Below, in pieces: positions 1 through 8,658 of a stretch of DNA of 64,000 nt. The position numbers were made by a program, and so were the translations under genes. Within the stretch, counting starts at the first letter, position 1. Each line of letters starts with the position of its first letter. Where the stretch lies: the NCBI GenBank assembly GCA_049890275.1, contig JBMHBT010000017.1, forward strand, positions 186,001-250,000, read 5' to 3'. The notes beneath the pieces are model-generated. The model did no database searches. It was not told where the DNA came from and saw only the letters and a program-made list of their open reading frames with translations. The DNA is from UBA7374 sp049890275. Lineage in GTDB: Bacteria; Verrucomicrobiota; Verrucomicrobiia; Opitutales; Coraliomargaritaceae.

Positions 1-507
1 GGCCTTCCTGCGGAAAAACTCTACACCACTCCGGAAGATATGCTCGAAGTGTACGAAGCACTCCAACCAATCGGCCGCTTCATCTTCGCAGCTACTTTTG
101 GCAATGTTCACGGTGCGTACAAGCCCGGTGCAGTTCAACTAAAGCCGACTATTCTTCGCGACGGACAAAAAGCAGTAACAGACAAACATGGCGCAGATGC
201 GTTTATGGATCTAGTCTTCCACGGCGGCTCTGGTTCCGAGCTGAGCGATATTCGTGAAACGCTTGAATACGGAGTCATCAAAATGAATATCGACACCGAC
301 ACACAGTATGCCTTCACCCGACCTGTGGTTACACATATTGCTGAAAATATCGAAGGTGTGCTCAAGATTGACGGCGAAGTAGGAAATAAGAAAACCTACG
401 ATCCGCGCAGCTACCTGAAGAAAGCCGAAAAGAATATGGCCGCTCGCCTCGAGCAAGCTGCAGAAGATCTCTGCTCCAACGGAAAAACGATCTTCGGCAC
501 TGTATAG
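1..507 (+). CDS. fbaA: Class II fructose-1,6-bisphosphate aldolase, C-terminal part
   Basis: Zinc enzyme interconverting fructose 1,6-bisphosphate with glyceraldehyde 3-phosphate and dihydroxyacetone phosphate in cytoplasmic glycolysis and gluconeogenesis. The frame is already open at base 1, so the start lies outside the window; 168 codons remain, roughly half of a class IIA enzyme. Visible are FGNVHG with a zinc-ligand histidine, the glycine-rich FHGGSGS loop with a second metal histidine and phosphate-binding backbone, and NIDTDTQ, which contacts substrate. The C-terminal YDPR segment is typical of the E. coli FbaA type. The stop is TAG at 505-507. The next gene on this strand is a probable PEP carboxykinase, which fits a gluconeogenic neighbourhood. 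Confidence 0.95.
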   Translation, partial: GLPAEKLYTTPEDMLEVYEALQPIGRFIFAATFGNVHGAYKPGAVQLKPTILRDGQKAVTDKHGADAFMDLVFHGGSGSELSDIRETLEYGVIKMNIDTDTQYAFTRPVVTHIAENIEGVLKIDGEVGNKKTYDPRSYLKKAEKNMAARLEQAAEDLCSNGKTIFGTV

Positions 508-531
508 AAAGATTCAATAACTCTCTAGAAG

Positions 532-560
532 GCGACAGCGGGCGCAATACCCGCTGCCGC
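532..560 (+). terminator. Possible hairpin terminator after fbaA
   Basis: A perfect 7-bp stem (536-542 with 550-556, CAGCGGG/CCCGCTG, 7-base loop) is extended by GCG/CGC across one mismatch. It starts 25 bases after the aldolase stop. No clear T-run follows, so it may be a weak or factor-assisted terminator or a 3' stabilising hairpin. Confidence 0.5.
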
Positions 561-681
561 CACATTATATTGCACGTACCGTGTCGTATTTTGTGTATCA
601 TGCATACGACAGCAAACTGGCACGCCAAAAGCTAAACCAACCAGACTGGCATCAACAGACCAACCTTCCTCAACTACTAGT

Positions 682-3600
682 ATGATCGACTTCAAGACTC
701 AACTTGGGCTGGACCCATCCACAGCGGAATCCTCCTATGACAAGGAAACTTTACTGGATTATGTGAACCTAAAACTCTCTGCCATCGGGCAGCCGGTTCA
801 CGGAGACATTGAAGGCAATCCTTTTTACAGTTTGGGAAAGTCACTTCTAGCCAGTTATCAGGAGAAATCACGACTACTCGCTGATTACCTTCCGCCCTGT
901 GACCAACGGATTCAGGATTTCCTCGGTCGCTATTTTACTGACCTTGCACCGGAAGAACTGCCACAACTTCCAAACTTAACCTTAGTCTTGGATCGTCATG
1001 GCATGGCTCGCACCCTTTCTCTCCCTGCGGACGGCGATCACTTCTCATCCGATATCATCGACTCCTACCGAATCGAGCAAGGCGTGCTGCACAACCCAAA
1101 GAGTGACCGGCGCACCACGAAAGGAGTCTTTCATGTAGCTGAAGGCGGCCTACCGATTCCCAATGACAAAAAGGCAGTACCTAAAATTGCCGTTGCCCGT
1201 CTACTTCGCAAAGCGATTGAATCGGCTCCCCAATCCCTACAAACACTTCCTTTCCTTTCCCATACAGAGAAGCCTGCCCACACCTGGACCTCTCTTCTCC
1301 TGCGCCCTGTTGTGCTCCCGGAAGTGGATGGCTTCTGCAATGAGAAAACAATGGAAGTCCGATTTTTCGCACCAGGGAATCTGATCAGCAATCTAGACTT
1401 CGTTGAATCCATCTTCGGAAACGGTGGTGATCCATTCGTCCCGGAAAATGATGCTGGACTGGACCCCGCTCACTGGACGGGAACGAGCGGCTGCGTCATC
1501 CTGGCCCCACACCTGATCGGCACGACCAAAAAGGAACTCGGTCTACCCCATATTTCTGAAGCCACCGACCGCCAAAAACGCGACGGCATGTGCTGGGAAA
1601 ATGAAGATGAACTCTACAACGACGGATCGGCCTTCAAAATCACTTGCCGCGATGAATCGGGTTGTGTGGTTACGGCCATCGCAGACAACTACTTTGGCTA
1701 CTGCAAGAAAGAGGTAAAAACACAGATTGGACTTTCCGCAAATCTCATGGGTTCAGCAGAAGAAGAGCATGCCGGCGGTACTCTTGCCTTCACCGGCTAT
1801 GACCTTGGCGAAGACTTTGAGCTCAGCCACTTTTACCCCGTCGTCAACCAGACCTTCGAAGGCGTCGTCGAACGTTATAAAGACCGCCTCAACATCCACG
1901 CTGAAGGATATGCAGTCGATAAGAACTATTCCGATATTGTCTACCTTCCGGAAGACGCTCGTATTGAACTCAATCGACAAAAAATCAGTTGGAAAAAAGA
2001 GGGTGAAGAACAGACATTAAAATTGCTTCCGCACCACACGTATATGCTGCCATCGGGCTATAAAGTCGAAATGATGAAACCGGCAGAAGGCCGGCGCTGG
2101 AGGTTAGTTGGCTACACCGCAGATAGCCGCGTTTGCCACAAGCCCTGTACTGTATCCGGTGGTGGTAAGTCTGAAATCTCTAAGCCGATTACTGACGCAA
2201 TCATAGCGGGACCGGTCTTTATCAACAACTTCGAAAAAGACTTCGATCTGGCAGAAGCCATTATACAAAGAGATTTCAGCGACCGCTTTAAAAACCCGAG
2301 AAACGAAGAAAAATCCAGACCTCTACTGGCTAAAGACCGCTCCCTTGGGTCTGTGATTAAACTCCTCACTCCCTCACAATCTGATTACACTGAAGAATAC
2401 AATACCTGGCTGCAAACCATACCTCTGCAAGTTAAGGAACTTGTACTGATTATCAAACGCTACCATCACGATGACTGGGGTGATGACTGGAGAAAACGCT
2501 TCAGCGTCGACTTAATTAATGGCCAGTACGGTAAAGAATTACGCTACCAAAATAACCCGATCGTAACTCAATACTTGCGGGTTGGTTATACCAAGGAAGG
2601 TGCTTGGCGTACATTCGGCCTTCGCAAGGACTTTGTTCCTGCAGCTAAGATCTCTCTTGAAGACGACATTACTGCATCCACTGTGGTACCTTCGAGCAGA
2701 GTTTCCGATCTGCCTGTTGACTGGAGCGCACCCGCGGCGAAATTCGTCTTCAACTGCGAATACCGTTTTTTCCAACGTCCAGACGACGCTGTTATCCGTG
2801 GTTATGACAAGCAAGCCGAGAGTGATCTCGCCTCCGACGGAAGCTTTTTGAGTAACTACGAACCTCTCGATCAAGCTCATGGTAAAAATGAGGTAGAAGA
2901 TGCTATCCGCTTCGAGCAATACACTCAGCCGATACAAGATGTAGTCGAACGCTTTGTACAAACGCCTTCGAGTGGATATTACTCAACACCTGCATACCCG
3001 CGAATGGTTGATGGTAAGCCGACCAAAAACCCGCGTTATCTACAGGTACGGCCCGATCTGAAGGACCAGCGCGGCCTCTACCTTGCCGACATGAGTACAC
3101 GCCTCTACCGGAGACAAAATCTAGATAAGGCCACATTGCGTCCGGTTACCTCTATTCTACCGGGGCGACGCAATAACCCGGCTGAGCCAGAAGCGGGAGT
3201 CAAACCACTCTGTACCTTCAACCCAATTCACCATATGGAGCTACCAGAGCTCTTTATGGAGTTCATAACCAGTATTACCGGAAAATCTCCCTCCACCACC
3301 GGTGCTGGCTCAGAGGGCGCATTAACCAAGGGGCCATTCAACGCTCTACTGCCGATTTACGATCTTAACGCTGCGCTTGTTTCTTACCTATCCACCATGC
3401 AGCCCGCTTTCATTACAGCTGCAGGATATGTCGGCCCGAAATTCCGCGTTGATCACGACATTAGCCTACTCGTACCGGAGGTGTGGTGCCGCATGCGCCA
3501 CGAGGAAACCGATCCGAAATGGCTCTACGAGAACGGCTATCTAGAGAAAATGGAAGACTTTGAGCACAAGGGTAAGACCGTCAAAGCAAGTATTCTCGGA

Positions 3601-4137
3601 TACCGTATCACATCAAAATTTGTTCGTATCTTCTTTGGTCGGGTTTTCAACAATCCGGAAACTGTCTTTGAAGAAGCTATGCTCAAACCGGAACTACAGG
3701 ATATGGACATTTTTGTCGAAGGCATGGAAACAGCCGAACTCGCTCATAAAATGGCCGCATTGAATTACTTTGAAGATGGTTCCATTGAGCAAGCCTGCAC
3801 ACCGATTAAGGCTCTCCTCCATATTATGGCGGAAGGCCATTATGAGGGCAAAGATCTACAGGATCCGTCGATTCGCCAACTCTTTACCCGCGAGTCGATG
3901 CTCCAGAGCGATTGGTACAAAGCTAGACTCCAAAGCCAACAAAATGCTGACATTAGCGCCTGGCAAAAACACCTCGACTACTTGAATCAGTTCCTCGAGA
4001 AGCCCAACCATGCGAGTGTTGCTAATGATTTAGATATTGAATCCCGCCTGAAGGAAGCGAAGGAATCTCTCGCTACGGTGAAAGACGCCAGTTATCTGGA
4101 TTCCCTCGTTGGAACCCTTGGACGGCAGCCCATCTAA
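682..4137 (+). CDS. Probable PPi-type phosphoenolpyruvate carboxykinase (diphosphate-dependent)
   Basis: The 1151-residue protein resembles, from memory of the family, the large PPi-dependent PEP carboxykinases described from Propionibacterium and Entamoeba, which interconvert oxaloacetate plus PPi with PEP, CO2 and phosphate. They are unrelated in length to the ATP and GTP enzymes (about 530-640 residues). Recognisable blocks are HNPKSDRRTT (residues 137-146), a TGTSGCVILAPH block (266-277), ADNYFGYCKKEVKT (334-347), the glycine- and lysine-rich SGGGKSEISK (about 493-502) and DRSLGSVIKLLTPS (about 552-565). No signal peptide or membrane segment is visible, so a cytoplasmic site is expected. 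The aldolase gene lies upstream on the same strand, separated by 174 bases and a hairpin. No strong ribosome-binding site precedes the ATG at 682. The function rests on family recognition, not on an alignment; if wrong, it is a conserved protein of unknown function. Confidence 0.72.
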   Translation: MIDFKTQLGLDPSTAESSYDKETLLDYVNLKLSAIGQPVHGDIEGNPFYSLGKSLLASYQEKSRLLADYLPPCDQRIQDFLGRYFTDLAPEELPQLPNLTLVLDRHGMARTLSLPADGDHFSSDIIDSYRIEQGVLHNPKSDRRTTKGVFHVAEGGLPIPNDKKAVPKIAVARLLRKAIESAPQSLQTLPFLSHTEKPAHTWTSLLLRPVVLPEVDGFCNEKTMEVRFFAPGNLISNLDFVESIFGNGGDPFVPENDAGLDPAHWTGTSGCVILAPHLIGTTKKELGLPHISEATDRQKRDGMCWENEDELYNDGSAFKITCRDESGCVVTAIADNYFGYCKKEVKTQIGLSANLMGSAEEEHAGGTLAFTGYDLGEDFELSHFYPVVNQTFEGVVERYKDRLNIHAEGYAVDKNYSDIVYLPEDARIELNRQKISWKKEGEEQTLKLLPHHTYMLPSGYKVEMMKPAEGRRWRLVGYTADSRVCHKPCTVSGGGKSEISKPITDAIIAGPVFINNFEKDFDLAEAIIQRDFSDRFKNPRNEEKSRPLLAKDRSLGSVIKLLTPSQSDYTEEYNTWLQTIPLQVKELVLIIKRYHHDDWGDDWRKRFSVDLINGQYGKELRYQNNPIVTQYLRVGYTKEGAWRTFGLRKDFVPAAKISLEDDITASTVVPSSRVSDLPVDWSAPAAKFVFNCEYRFFQRPDDAVIRGYDKQAESDLASDGSFLSNYEPLDQAHGKNEVEDAIRFEQYTQPIQDVVERFVQTPSSGYYSTPAYPRMVDGKPTKNPRYLQVRPDLKDQRGLYLADMSTRLYRRQNLDKATLRPVTSILPGRRNNPAEPEAGVKPLCTFNPIHHMELPELFMEFITSITGKSPSTTGAGSEGALTKGPFNALLPIYDLNAALVSYLSTMQPAFITAAGYVGPKFRVDHDISLLVPEVWCRMRHEETDPKWLYENGYLEKMEDFEHKGKTVKASILGYRITSKFVRIFFGRVFNNPETVFEEAMLKPELQDMDIFVEGMETAELAHKMAALNYFEDGSIEQACTPIKALLHIMAEGHYEGKDLQDPSIRQLFTRESMLQSDWYKARLQSQQNADISAWQKHLDYLNQFLEKPNHASVANDLDIESRLKEAKESLATVKDASYLDSLVGTLGRQPI

Positions 4138-4157
4138 AAGCTCCAACCAAAAGACGA

Positions 4158-4799
4158 CTAAGGGCGAAGGATACGGAATAAGGCCTGCATCCGGGCATCA
4201 TCTTTGATGCCCGGAGCAGATTCTATGCCGCTATTGATGTCGACCAAGTAAGAACCGGTCGCCTCCAAGGCTTCTTCAATATTATTTGAACTCAATCCGC
4301 CGGCCAAAATCCAGCGGACTTGCGGATAAGCTTCACGCAAAGCTCGAAAGCGCACCCAGTCTCCGGTCTTTCCGGTACCGCCTACCTGGCTTCCGGAATA
4401 ACTGTCCACTAAGATCGTATCCGTACAGTTGAGCTGTGCCCCATCAAATTGTTCTCCCGGCTTCATCCGCGGAGCAAACCAAAGCCGCTCACGGCCTACA
4501 ACACCACTCCAGGCTTCCAGAGTGGACATCCTTATATCTCCTCGAGCATGCAACTGAAAGGCAGCAAAACCCGCATCACGGTAACGCTCCAAATCTTCCA
4601 AAGTAGGCTCCACATCGACGATAACCCGTTTTTCGGGTGAAATCTCTGCAGCCAATTCGACAGCACGATCCAGAGACAAGCCTCTGGGCGATTGAGGGTA
4701 CACGATAAACCCAAGGAAGTCAGCTCCCAGTGATGAGGCGAGGGCTACATCCTCCTTTCGAGTCAACCCGCAAATCTTAATCTGTAATGGATTCTTCAT
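4158..4799 (-). CDS. trpF: Phosphoribosylanthranilate isomerase
   Basis: Third step of tryptophan synthesis: Amadori rearrangement of N-(5'-phosphoribosyl)anthranilate to CdRP by a single (beta/alpha)8 barrel. From the ATG at 4799 the product is 213 residues, the usual length. The N-terminal KICGLT carries the catalytic general-base cysteine (C10); VDSYSGSQVGGTGKTGDW contains the general-acid aspartate and the phosphate loop; ILAGGLSSNN and the DINSGIESAPGIKD end are the remaining phosphate-binding strands. The frame stays open upstream to 4871, but that extension is not family-like, so 4799 is preferred. No other trp gene is nearby. It converges on the PPi-PEPCK gene with only 20 bases between the stops. 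Confidence 0.93.
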   Translation of the reverse strand: MKNPLQIKICGLTRKEDVALASSLGADFLGFIVYPQSPRGLSLDRAVELAAEISPEKRVIVDVEPTLEDLERYRDAGFAAFQLHARGDIRMSTLEAWSGVVGRERLWFAPRMKPGEQFDGAQLNCTDTILVDSYSGSQVGGTGKTGDWVRFRALREAYPQVRWILAGGLSSNNIEEALEATGSYLVDINSGIESAPGIKDDARMQALFRILRP

Positions 4800-4858
4800 A
4801 TGCGTCCCATTGCCATAAAATAAATTCAACCAACGCAAAATAACTAGTATGTAAAGAA

Positions 4859-4885
4859 GAAGGCAAACCAAAGCGAACTGCCTTC
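4859..4885. repeat. 7-bp inverted repeat between trpF and the AP2-like gene
   Basis: GAAGGCA (4859-4865) and TGCCTTC (4879-4885) form a perfect inverted repeat with a 13-base spacer in the divergent intergenic region, 60 bases upstream of the trpF start. It could be a leader hairpin or an operator half-site pair. Nothing else in the sequence decides which. Confidence 0.35.
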
Positions 4886-4930
4886 ATTATCAGAACGACT
4901 CAATAAACTAACTGTCTCATACTCTCTTAG

Positions 4931-4963
4931 TCACAAACTCAAAGAGTGAATATAAGTTTGTGA
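4931..4963. repeat. 9-bp perfect inverted repeat upstream of the AP2-like gene
   Basis: TCACAAACT (4931-4939) and AGTTTGTGA (4955-4963) are perfectly complementary around a 15-base spacer, which itself contains CTC-AAA-GAG. A shorter GTTTG/CAAAC repeat overlaps the right arm. It lies about 100 bases upstream of the preferred start of the adjacent DNA-binding-type gene, so it is a candidate operator, possibly autoregulatory. This is inference from position only. Confidence 0.45.
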
Positions 4964-5064
4964 GCAAACGAGAAAAATACAGGATGTATGTTAGCAACCT
5001 TCATCAAGTGTTATTAACGTTTGCGAACAGTAGAACTCGATTGCTCAGCAAAAAGATAAGATAT

Positions 5065-5550
5065 ATGAAACAATCAAAAGCAAATAAAGGTATCAGCCGG
5101 ATCGACTCCGGCTCCACACATGGATGGTTTGTACGCGGTTACCGCAACGGGAAAATCTATTCCAAACTGTTCAGTGACCGTAAAATCGGCGGAAAGGCGA
5201 AAGCGCTTACTATGGCACAGGCCTTCCGTGACAAGTTAAATGAGAAGATCGAATCGATCCCAAAAAAACCAAGCAAGCGGCGACTCGTTCTATCTGACTC
5301 ACGCAACAAGAGCGGTGAGCTCGGTGTCTCTCGCACAACGAAAAAAGGACCCAATGGAACGCTCCACGACTGCTACTCCGTAAGCTGGCGTCCGGAACCA
5401 GGCGTGCAAAAGTGTACCTCCTTCTCCATCCGCAAATACGGAGAAAAAAAAGCCTTCAAACTTGCCGTCGAACATCGACGCAAAATGATGCGCAAAATCC
5501 ACGGGCCCACTTACTCACGAAAAATCAACGAAAAGAAAAAAGACACCTAA
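5065..5550 (+). CDS. Small basic protein with two tandem AP2/ERF-like DNA-binding domains
   Basis: The 161-residue, strongly basic protein appears to contain two AP2-like units, each three strands followed by a helix. The first is about residues 8-60 (KGISRID, GWFVRGY, YSKLFSD, then a helix ending AFRDKL). The second is about residues 80-145 (GELGVSRT, YSVSWRP, FSIRKYGEKKA, then LAVEHRRK). AP2 units of this kind occur as DNA-binding modules in plant ERF factors, homing endonucleases and small bacterial proteins. No nuclease domain is attached. The ATG at 5065 was chosen because the first domain begins directly after it and AGATAAG lies just upstream; a GTG at 4960 would add 35 unconserved-looking residues. 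The gene stands alone; target and role are unknown. Confidence 0.7.
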   Translation: MKQSKANKGISRIDSGSTHGWFVRGYRNGKIYSKLFSDRKIGGKAKALTMAQAFRDKLNEKIESIPKKPSKRRLVLSDSRNKSGELGVSRTTKKGPNGTLHDCYSVSWRPEPGVQKCTSFSIRKYGEKKAFKLAVEHRRKMMRKIHGPTYSRKINEKKKDT

Positions 5551-5583
5551 AACGGCCTGATAAACAAAACAGATATTGGCTCT

Positions 5584-5619
5584 GCCTGAAATAAGGGCTC
5601 TTACGCCCTTGGGTCAGGC
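5584..5619. terminator. Hairpin between convergent AP2-like and M16 genes
   Basis: Two nested stems, GCCTGA/TCAGGC (5584-5589 and 5614-5619) and AAGGGC/GCCCTT (5593-5598 and 5605-5610), are separated by a 3x3 internal loop. The structure includes the stop codon of the peptidase gene. It lies where both converging transcripts should end, but neither side has a tight T-run. Confidence 0.5.
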
Positions 5620-8166
5620 GGGGCGAACTATCAGTTGCTGTCTCTTTTCAAGGTCTAGGTGACTGCAGACAAAAGCTGCCAGTGCCTCTGAATCAACCGC
5701 ATCGACCTTCGATGCATACTCACTATCCTTCTCAATGGGTATACCATAGGCAAGGCTCATACCGGCTTGCATCGCCCGAGCGCCAATAGTTTGGCGATTC
5801 ATCAAGCGAGCTGCTTTTAAACGAGTTCGGCAACGTGCCAACTCCTCTTCCGGCACAGAACCGGCAGCAATACGCGATACTTCATCCCGCATCTCCTTGA
5901 TAACGGCATCGACAGCCTCTGTATGGGTACCTGCATACAAAGTAAACATACCCTCTTCCAGGCCAATGACTCGAGTCGACCCCACATAATAAGCCAAGCC
6001 CTGCTCTTCTCGAACACGCTCAAACAAACGACTCGACATGCCACTACAAACTTCATTCAGAACCTCTCCACAGATCCTAGAATCATTCCTCACTCCAGAA
6101 TCCGGAAAGCCCATCAACACAAGAGCCTGCTCGCGGTTCATCGGTTCAATCGATGCAGAACCCTCCGATGGAAATAAAGTACGTGCAGGGGCCAGATCAA
6201 AACCGTCCGACAACAAACGTCCCTCTAATTGGCACTCCAGCAATCCCCGAAGATCCTCTTCAATAAAATCACCACAGACTGAAATGACGACATTGGTAGC
6301 CTGAACAATACGACGGTAATAGGAATGTAAAGCAGCTAGGTCCAAACCCTCTAAATCGGTTGTGCGACCATAAGGCCCAATAGAAAAAGGATGATCCCCA
6401 AAGAATTTCTCCCGCAATAAACGAAACCCATACTCAAAAATTTCATCTTCCTGCTCCTTAAGTAACGAAATCTGAGCATCCAACTCCGTCTGGAAAGTCT
6501 TCTCGTCGAAACGTGGACTCTTTAGCGCCTCAGAAAGTAACTCAACAGCAATAGGCAAATCATCAGGAAACACCTCGATCGCCAGTTGGATCGAATTATT
6601 ACCAGCAGTAGCGGAAAACTGACCCCCACGAGTCTCCAATAGTTCAGCAACTTCCAGCGCAGTCCGATTCTCCGTGTCTTTAGTCAACAGCTCCGCCAGC
6701 AATGAAGAAATACCACGCTGGTTTTTCGGTTCATAGTGAGCGCCCCCCAAAAGGACCGCGCGTAGATGTACCTTCGGAAGACTCTGATCCGGTTGCAAAA
6801 CAAGCCGTATACCATCGCTTAAAGTACTGGTTTGGATCGCCTCTGTAAACTCCTCCGGAGGCGTATCTGACACAGCTGAATGCGTACCTATTACCGGTTT
6901 CGGTTCAGCAATTACAGCAGTCATTCTCGACTCAATCAAATAATGACTCGCTACTCGGCTTATATCGTCTGAGTCAATCGATTGCAGACGTTCAAAATAA
7001 TGCTTACCGTAGTGTGCATCACCGACCACAACTTCCCCGAGGCCAAGCTTGGATGCCCGCCCGCTCATCGTCTTACGACTACTGACTTCACTACTCAAAG
7101 CTTGTCGAAACACTTTCTCCAAAACTTTTTGATCCACCCCCTGATTAGAGACATCTTGGATGACTTCATATACAGCTGATTCAACAGCAGACTGCTTTCC
7201 GGGATCACAAACATAGGAAATCCAGAAGAGCCCACTATCACCCGGATTCCAGTTTCGGCAATCGATGTAATGAACAAGATTTTGTTGATTGCGTAACTGC
7301 TGCCATAGGATGGAACTCTCGCCCCCACCTAAAGCTTGGGCCAAAGCGTCCAGAGGCGGTGAATCCTTATCGCTCAAGTGCGGAACCTTAAAAGCAAGCC
7401 CACCGCGTGTAATAGTGTAGTCACCTCGAAGAGTTTCACGTCGAGCAGACAGTTGAATCGGCTCAGCCTCGATGGAAACAGGGGAAAGACGACCTCTGGG
7501 TACACTGCCAAACTGCTTCTGAACTGCATCGAAACACTCAGTAAAAGAAATGGCTCCGGCAGTACAAACCGTGATATTATTGGGAATGTATCGAGATTTA
7601 TAGTAGTTTAGTAATTCTGCATGTTCGACTCTTTCAAAAAGAGAACGGTGACCAATGACCGGTTCACGATAGGGATGACGACGGTAAGCATTATTGAAAA
7701 GCGCACGGCTTAAACATTGGTCCGGATCATCTAAACCCATATCGATTTCTCGAAGAATTACATCACGTTCTCGTTCGACTTCAATCGGGGGCAAGGTCGA
7801 GTTGACAACAATATCACTGAGAATTTCCAGCGCAGGCCGAAAAGACACCGCGGGACAATCAATGTAATAAACCGTACGATCAAATGTAGTATAAGCATTG
7901 ATCAACCCACCCAGGCTATGCACTTCTCTCGAGATTGCATTCGCATCACGAACCTCGGTGCCTTTAAAAAGCATATGTTCCAAATAATGCGAAAGACCGG
8001 AACCATTCAACTTGCCCTCGTGAATGCTACCGGTGTGTACCCAAACCTGAACAGAAACAACAGGCATCGAAAAATCCGACTGATGAAGTGCCACAAGGCC
8101 ATTTTCAAATTGGCGACGCTCCAACGGCGTGGAAAATAACTGATCTACCATTGATTCTTTGATCAT
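5614..8166 (-). CDS. M16 family zinc metallopeptidase (two-domain, insulinase/processing-peptidase type)
   Basis: The 850-residue protein has an active N-terminal M16 half with the inverted zinc motif HYLEH (H60, E63, H64) and the downstream EVERERDVILREI segment that should supply the third ligand. A second, M16C-like half without the motif follows from about residue 420. This is the layout of clamshell peptidases such as pitrilysin and bacterial PqqL relatives, which degrade or process peptides inside the chamber. No convincing signal peptide follows the ATG at 8166; a second ATG at 8151 is possible. It is the last gene of a minus-strand run with a conserved unknown, glgA and exosortase; substrate unknown. 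Confidence 0.88.
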   Translation of the reverse strand: MIKESMVDQLFSTPLERRQFENGLVALHQSDFSMPVVSVQVWVHTGSIHEGKLNGSGLSHYLEHMLFKGTEVRDANAISREVHSLGGLINAYTTFDRTVYYIDCPAVSFRPALEILSDIVVNSTLPPIEVERERDVILREIDMGLDDPDQCLSRALFNNAYRRHPYREPVIGHRSLFERVEHAELLNYYKSRYIPNNITVCTAGAISFTECFDAVQKQFGSVPRGRLSPVSIEAEPIQLSARRETLRGDYTITRGGLAFKVPHLSDKDSPPLDALAQALGGGESSILWQQLRNQQNLVHYIDCRNWNPGDSGLFWISYVCDPGKQSAVESAVYEVIQDVSNQGVDQKVLEKVFRQALSSEVSSRKTMSGRASKLGLGEVVVGDAHYGKHYFERLQSIDSDDISRVASHYLIESRMTAVIAEPKPVIGTHSAVSDTPPEEFTEAIQTSTLSDGIRLVLQPDQSLPKVHLRAVLLGGAHYEPKNQRGISSLLAELLTKDTENRTALEVAELLETRGGQFSATAGNNSIQLAIEVFPDDLPIAVELLSEALKSPRFDEKTFQTELDAQISLLKEQEDEIFEYGFRLLREKFFGDHPFSIGPYGRTTDLEGLDLAALHSYYRRIVQATNVVISVCGDFIEEDLRGLLECQLEGRLLSDGFDLAPARTLFPSEGSASIEPMNREQALVLMGFPDSGVRNDSRICGEVLNEVCSGMSSRLFERVREEQGLAYYVGSTRVIGLEEGMFTLYAGTHTEAVDAVIKEMRDEVSRIAAGSVPEEELARCRTRLKAARLMNRQTIGARAMQAGMSLAYGIPIEKDSEYASKVDAVDSEALAAFVCSHLDLEKRQQLIVRPA

Positions 8167-8196
8167 TGAATGAGTCGGGTAGCTTGAAAAACCACT

Positions 8197-8658
8197 CTAG
8201 TTCAAACGAGGGCGCCGCAAGGGAGGCTTCTTGGATGGCGCAAAACCAGATTCAAAAGCATCTCTAAAAGAGTAACCGCCTGAAAAATCTTCGGGACTGT
8301 CCTCCTCCGTCTTTCCCAGTACACGACACTCAACGAGATTAAAGACTATGTTCCCGAAATCACGACATTCTTGAATACCCCAATACTCCATCACGATTCG
8401 GGCCATGGGGCCATATTGATCGAGTGCATACAGTCGAATACCTTCCAGTAACTGCTGCCCTGTGAGGTGATTCGTCCGGTCCAACTCTCCACGCTTATGA
8501 AGCTCTTTCAGGCTATAATCAAGAGCCTGGCGAAGAAAGTAGTAGGCGCCACGCTTGTAACGTGGATCATCTTTACGAATGGTACGAATTACTTCGTTAA
8601 AATCTAGATTTGGGTCATTCACGATCTTGCAAAATAAAACAAAACCAAACTGCGTCAA
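8197..8658 (-). CDS. Conserved Planctomycetes/Verrucomicrobia protein, TIGR04138/Minf_1886-like, function unknown
   Basis: The 153-residue protein matches what I know of the Minf_1886 family: an N-terminal helical part with DPRYKRGAYYFLRQALDY (about residues 31-48), then LTGQQLLEGIRLYAL and a YWGIQECRDFGNIVFNLV stretch, ending in a variable proline- and arginine-rich tail. It is restricted, as far as I know, to Verrucomicrobia and Planctomycetes, and no activity is established. The frame opens with TTG at 8658, directly overlapping the glgA stop; an internal GTG (about 8625) is an alternative start. Tight coupling to glgA suggests co-expression, but a role in glycogen metabolism is only a guess. 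Confidence 0.75.
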   Translation of the reverse strand: MTQFGFVLFCKIVNDPNLDFNEVIRTIRKDDPRYKRGAYYFLRQALDYSLKELHKRGELDRTNHLTGQQLLEGIRLYALDQYGPMARIVMEYWGIQECRDFGNIVFNLVECRVLGKTEEDSPEDFSGGYSFRDAFESGFAPSKKPPLRRPRLN

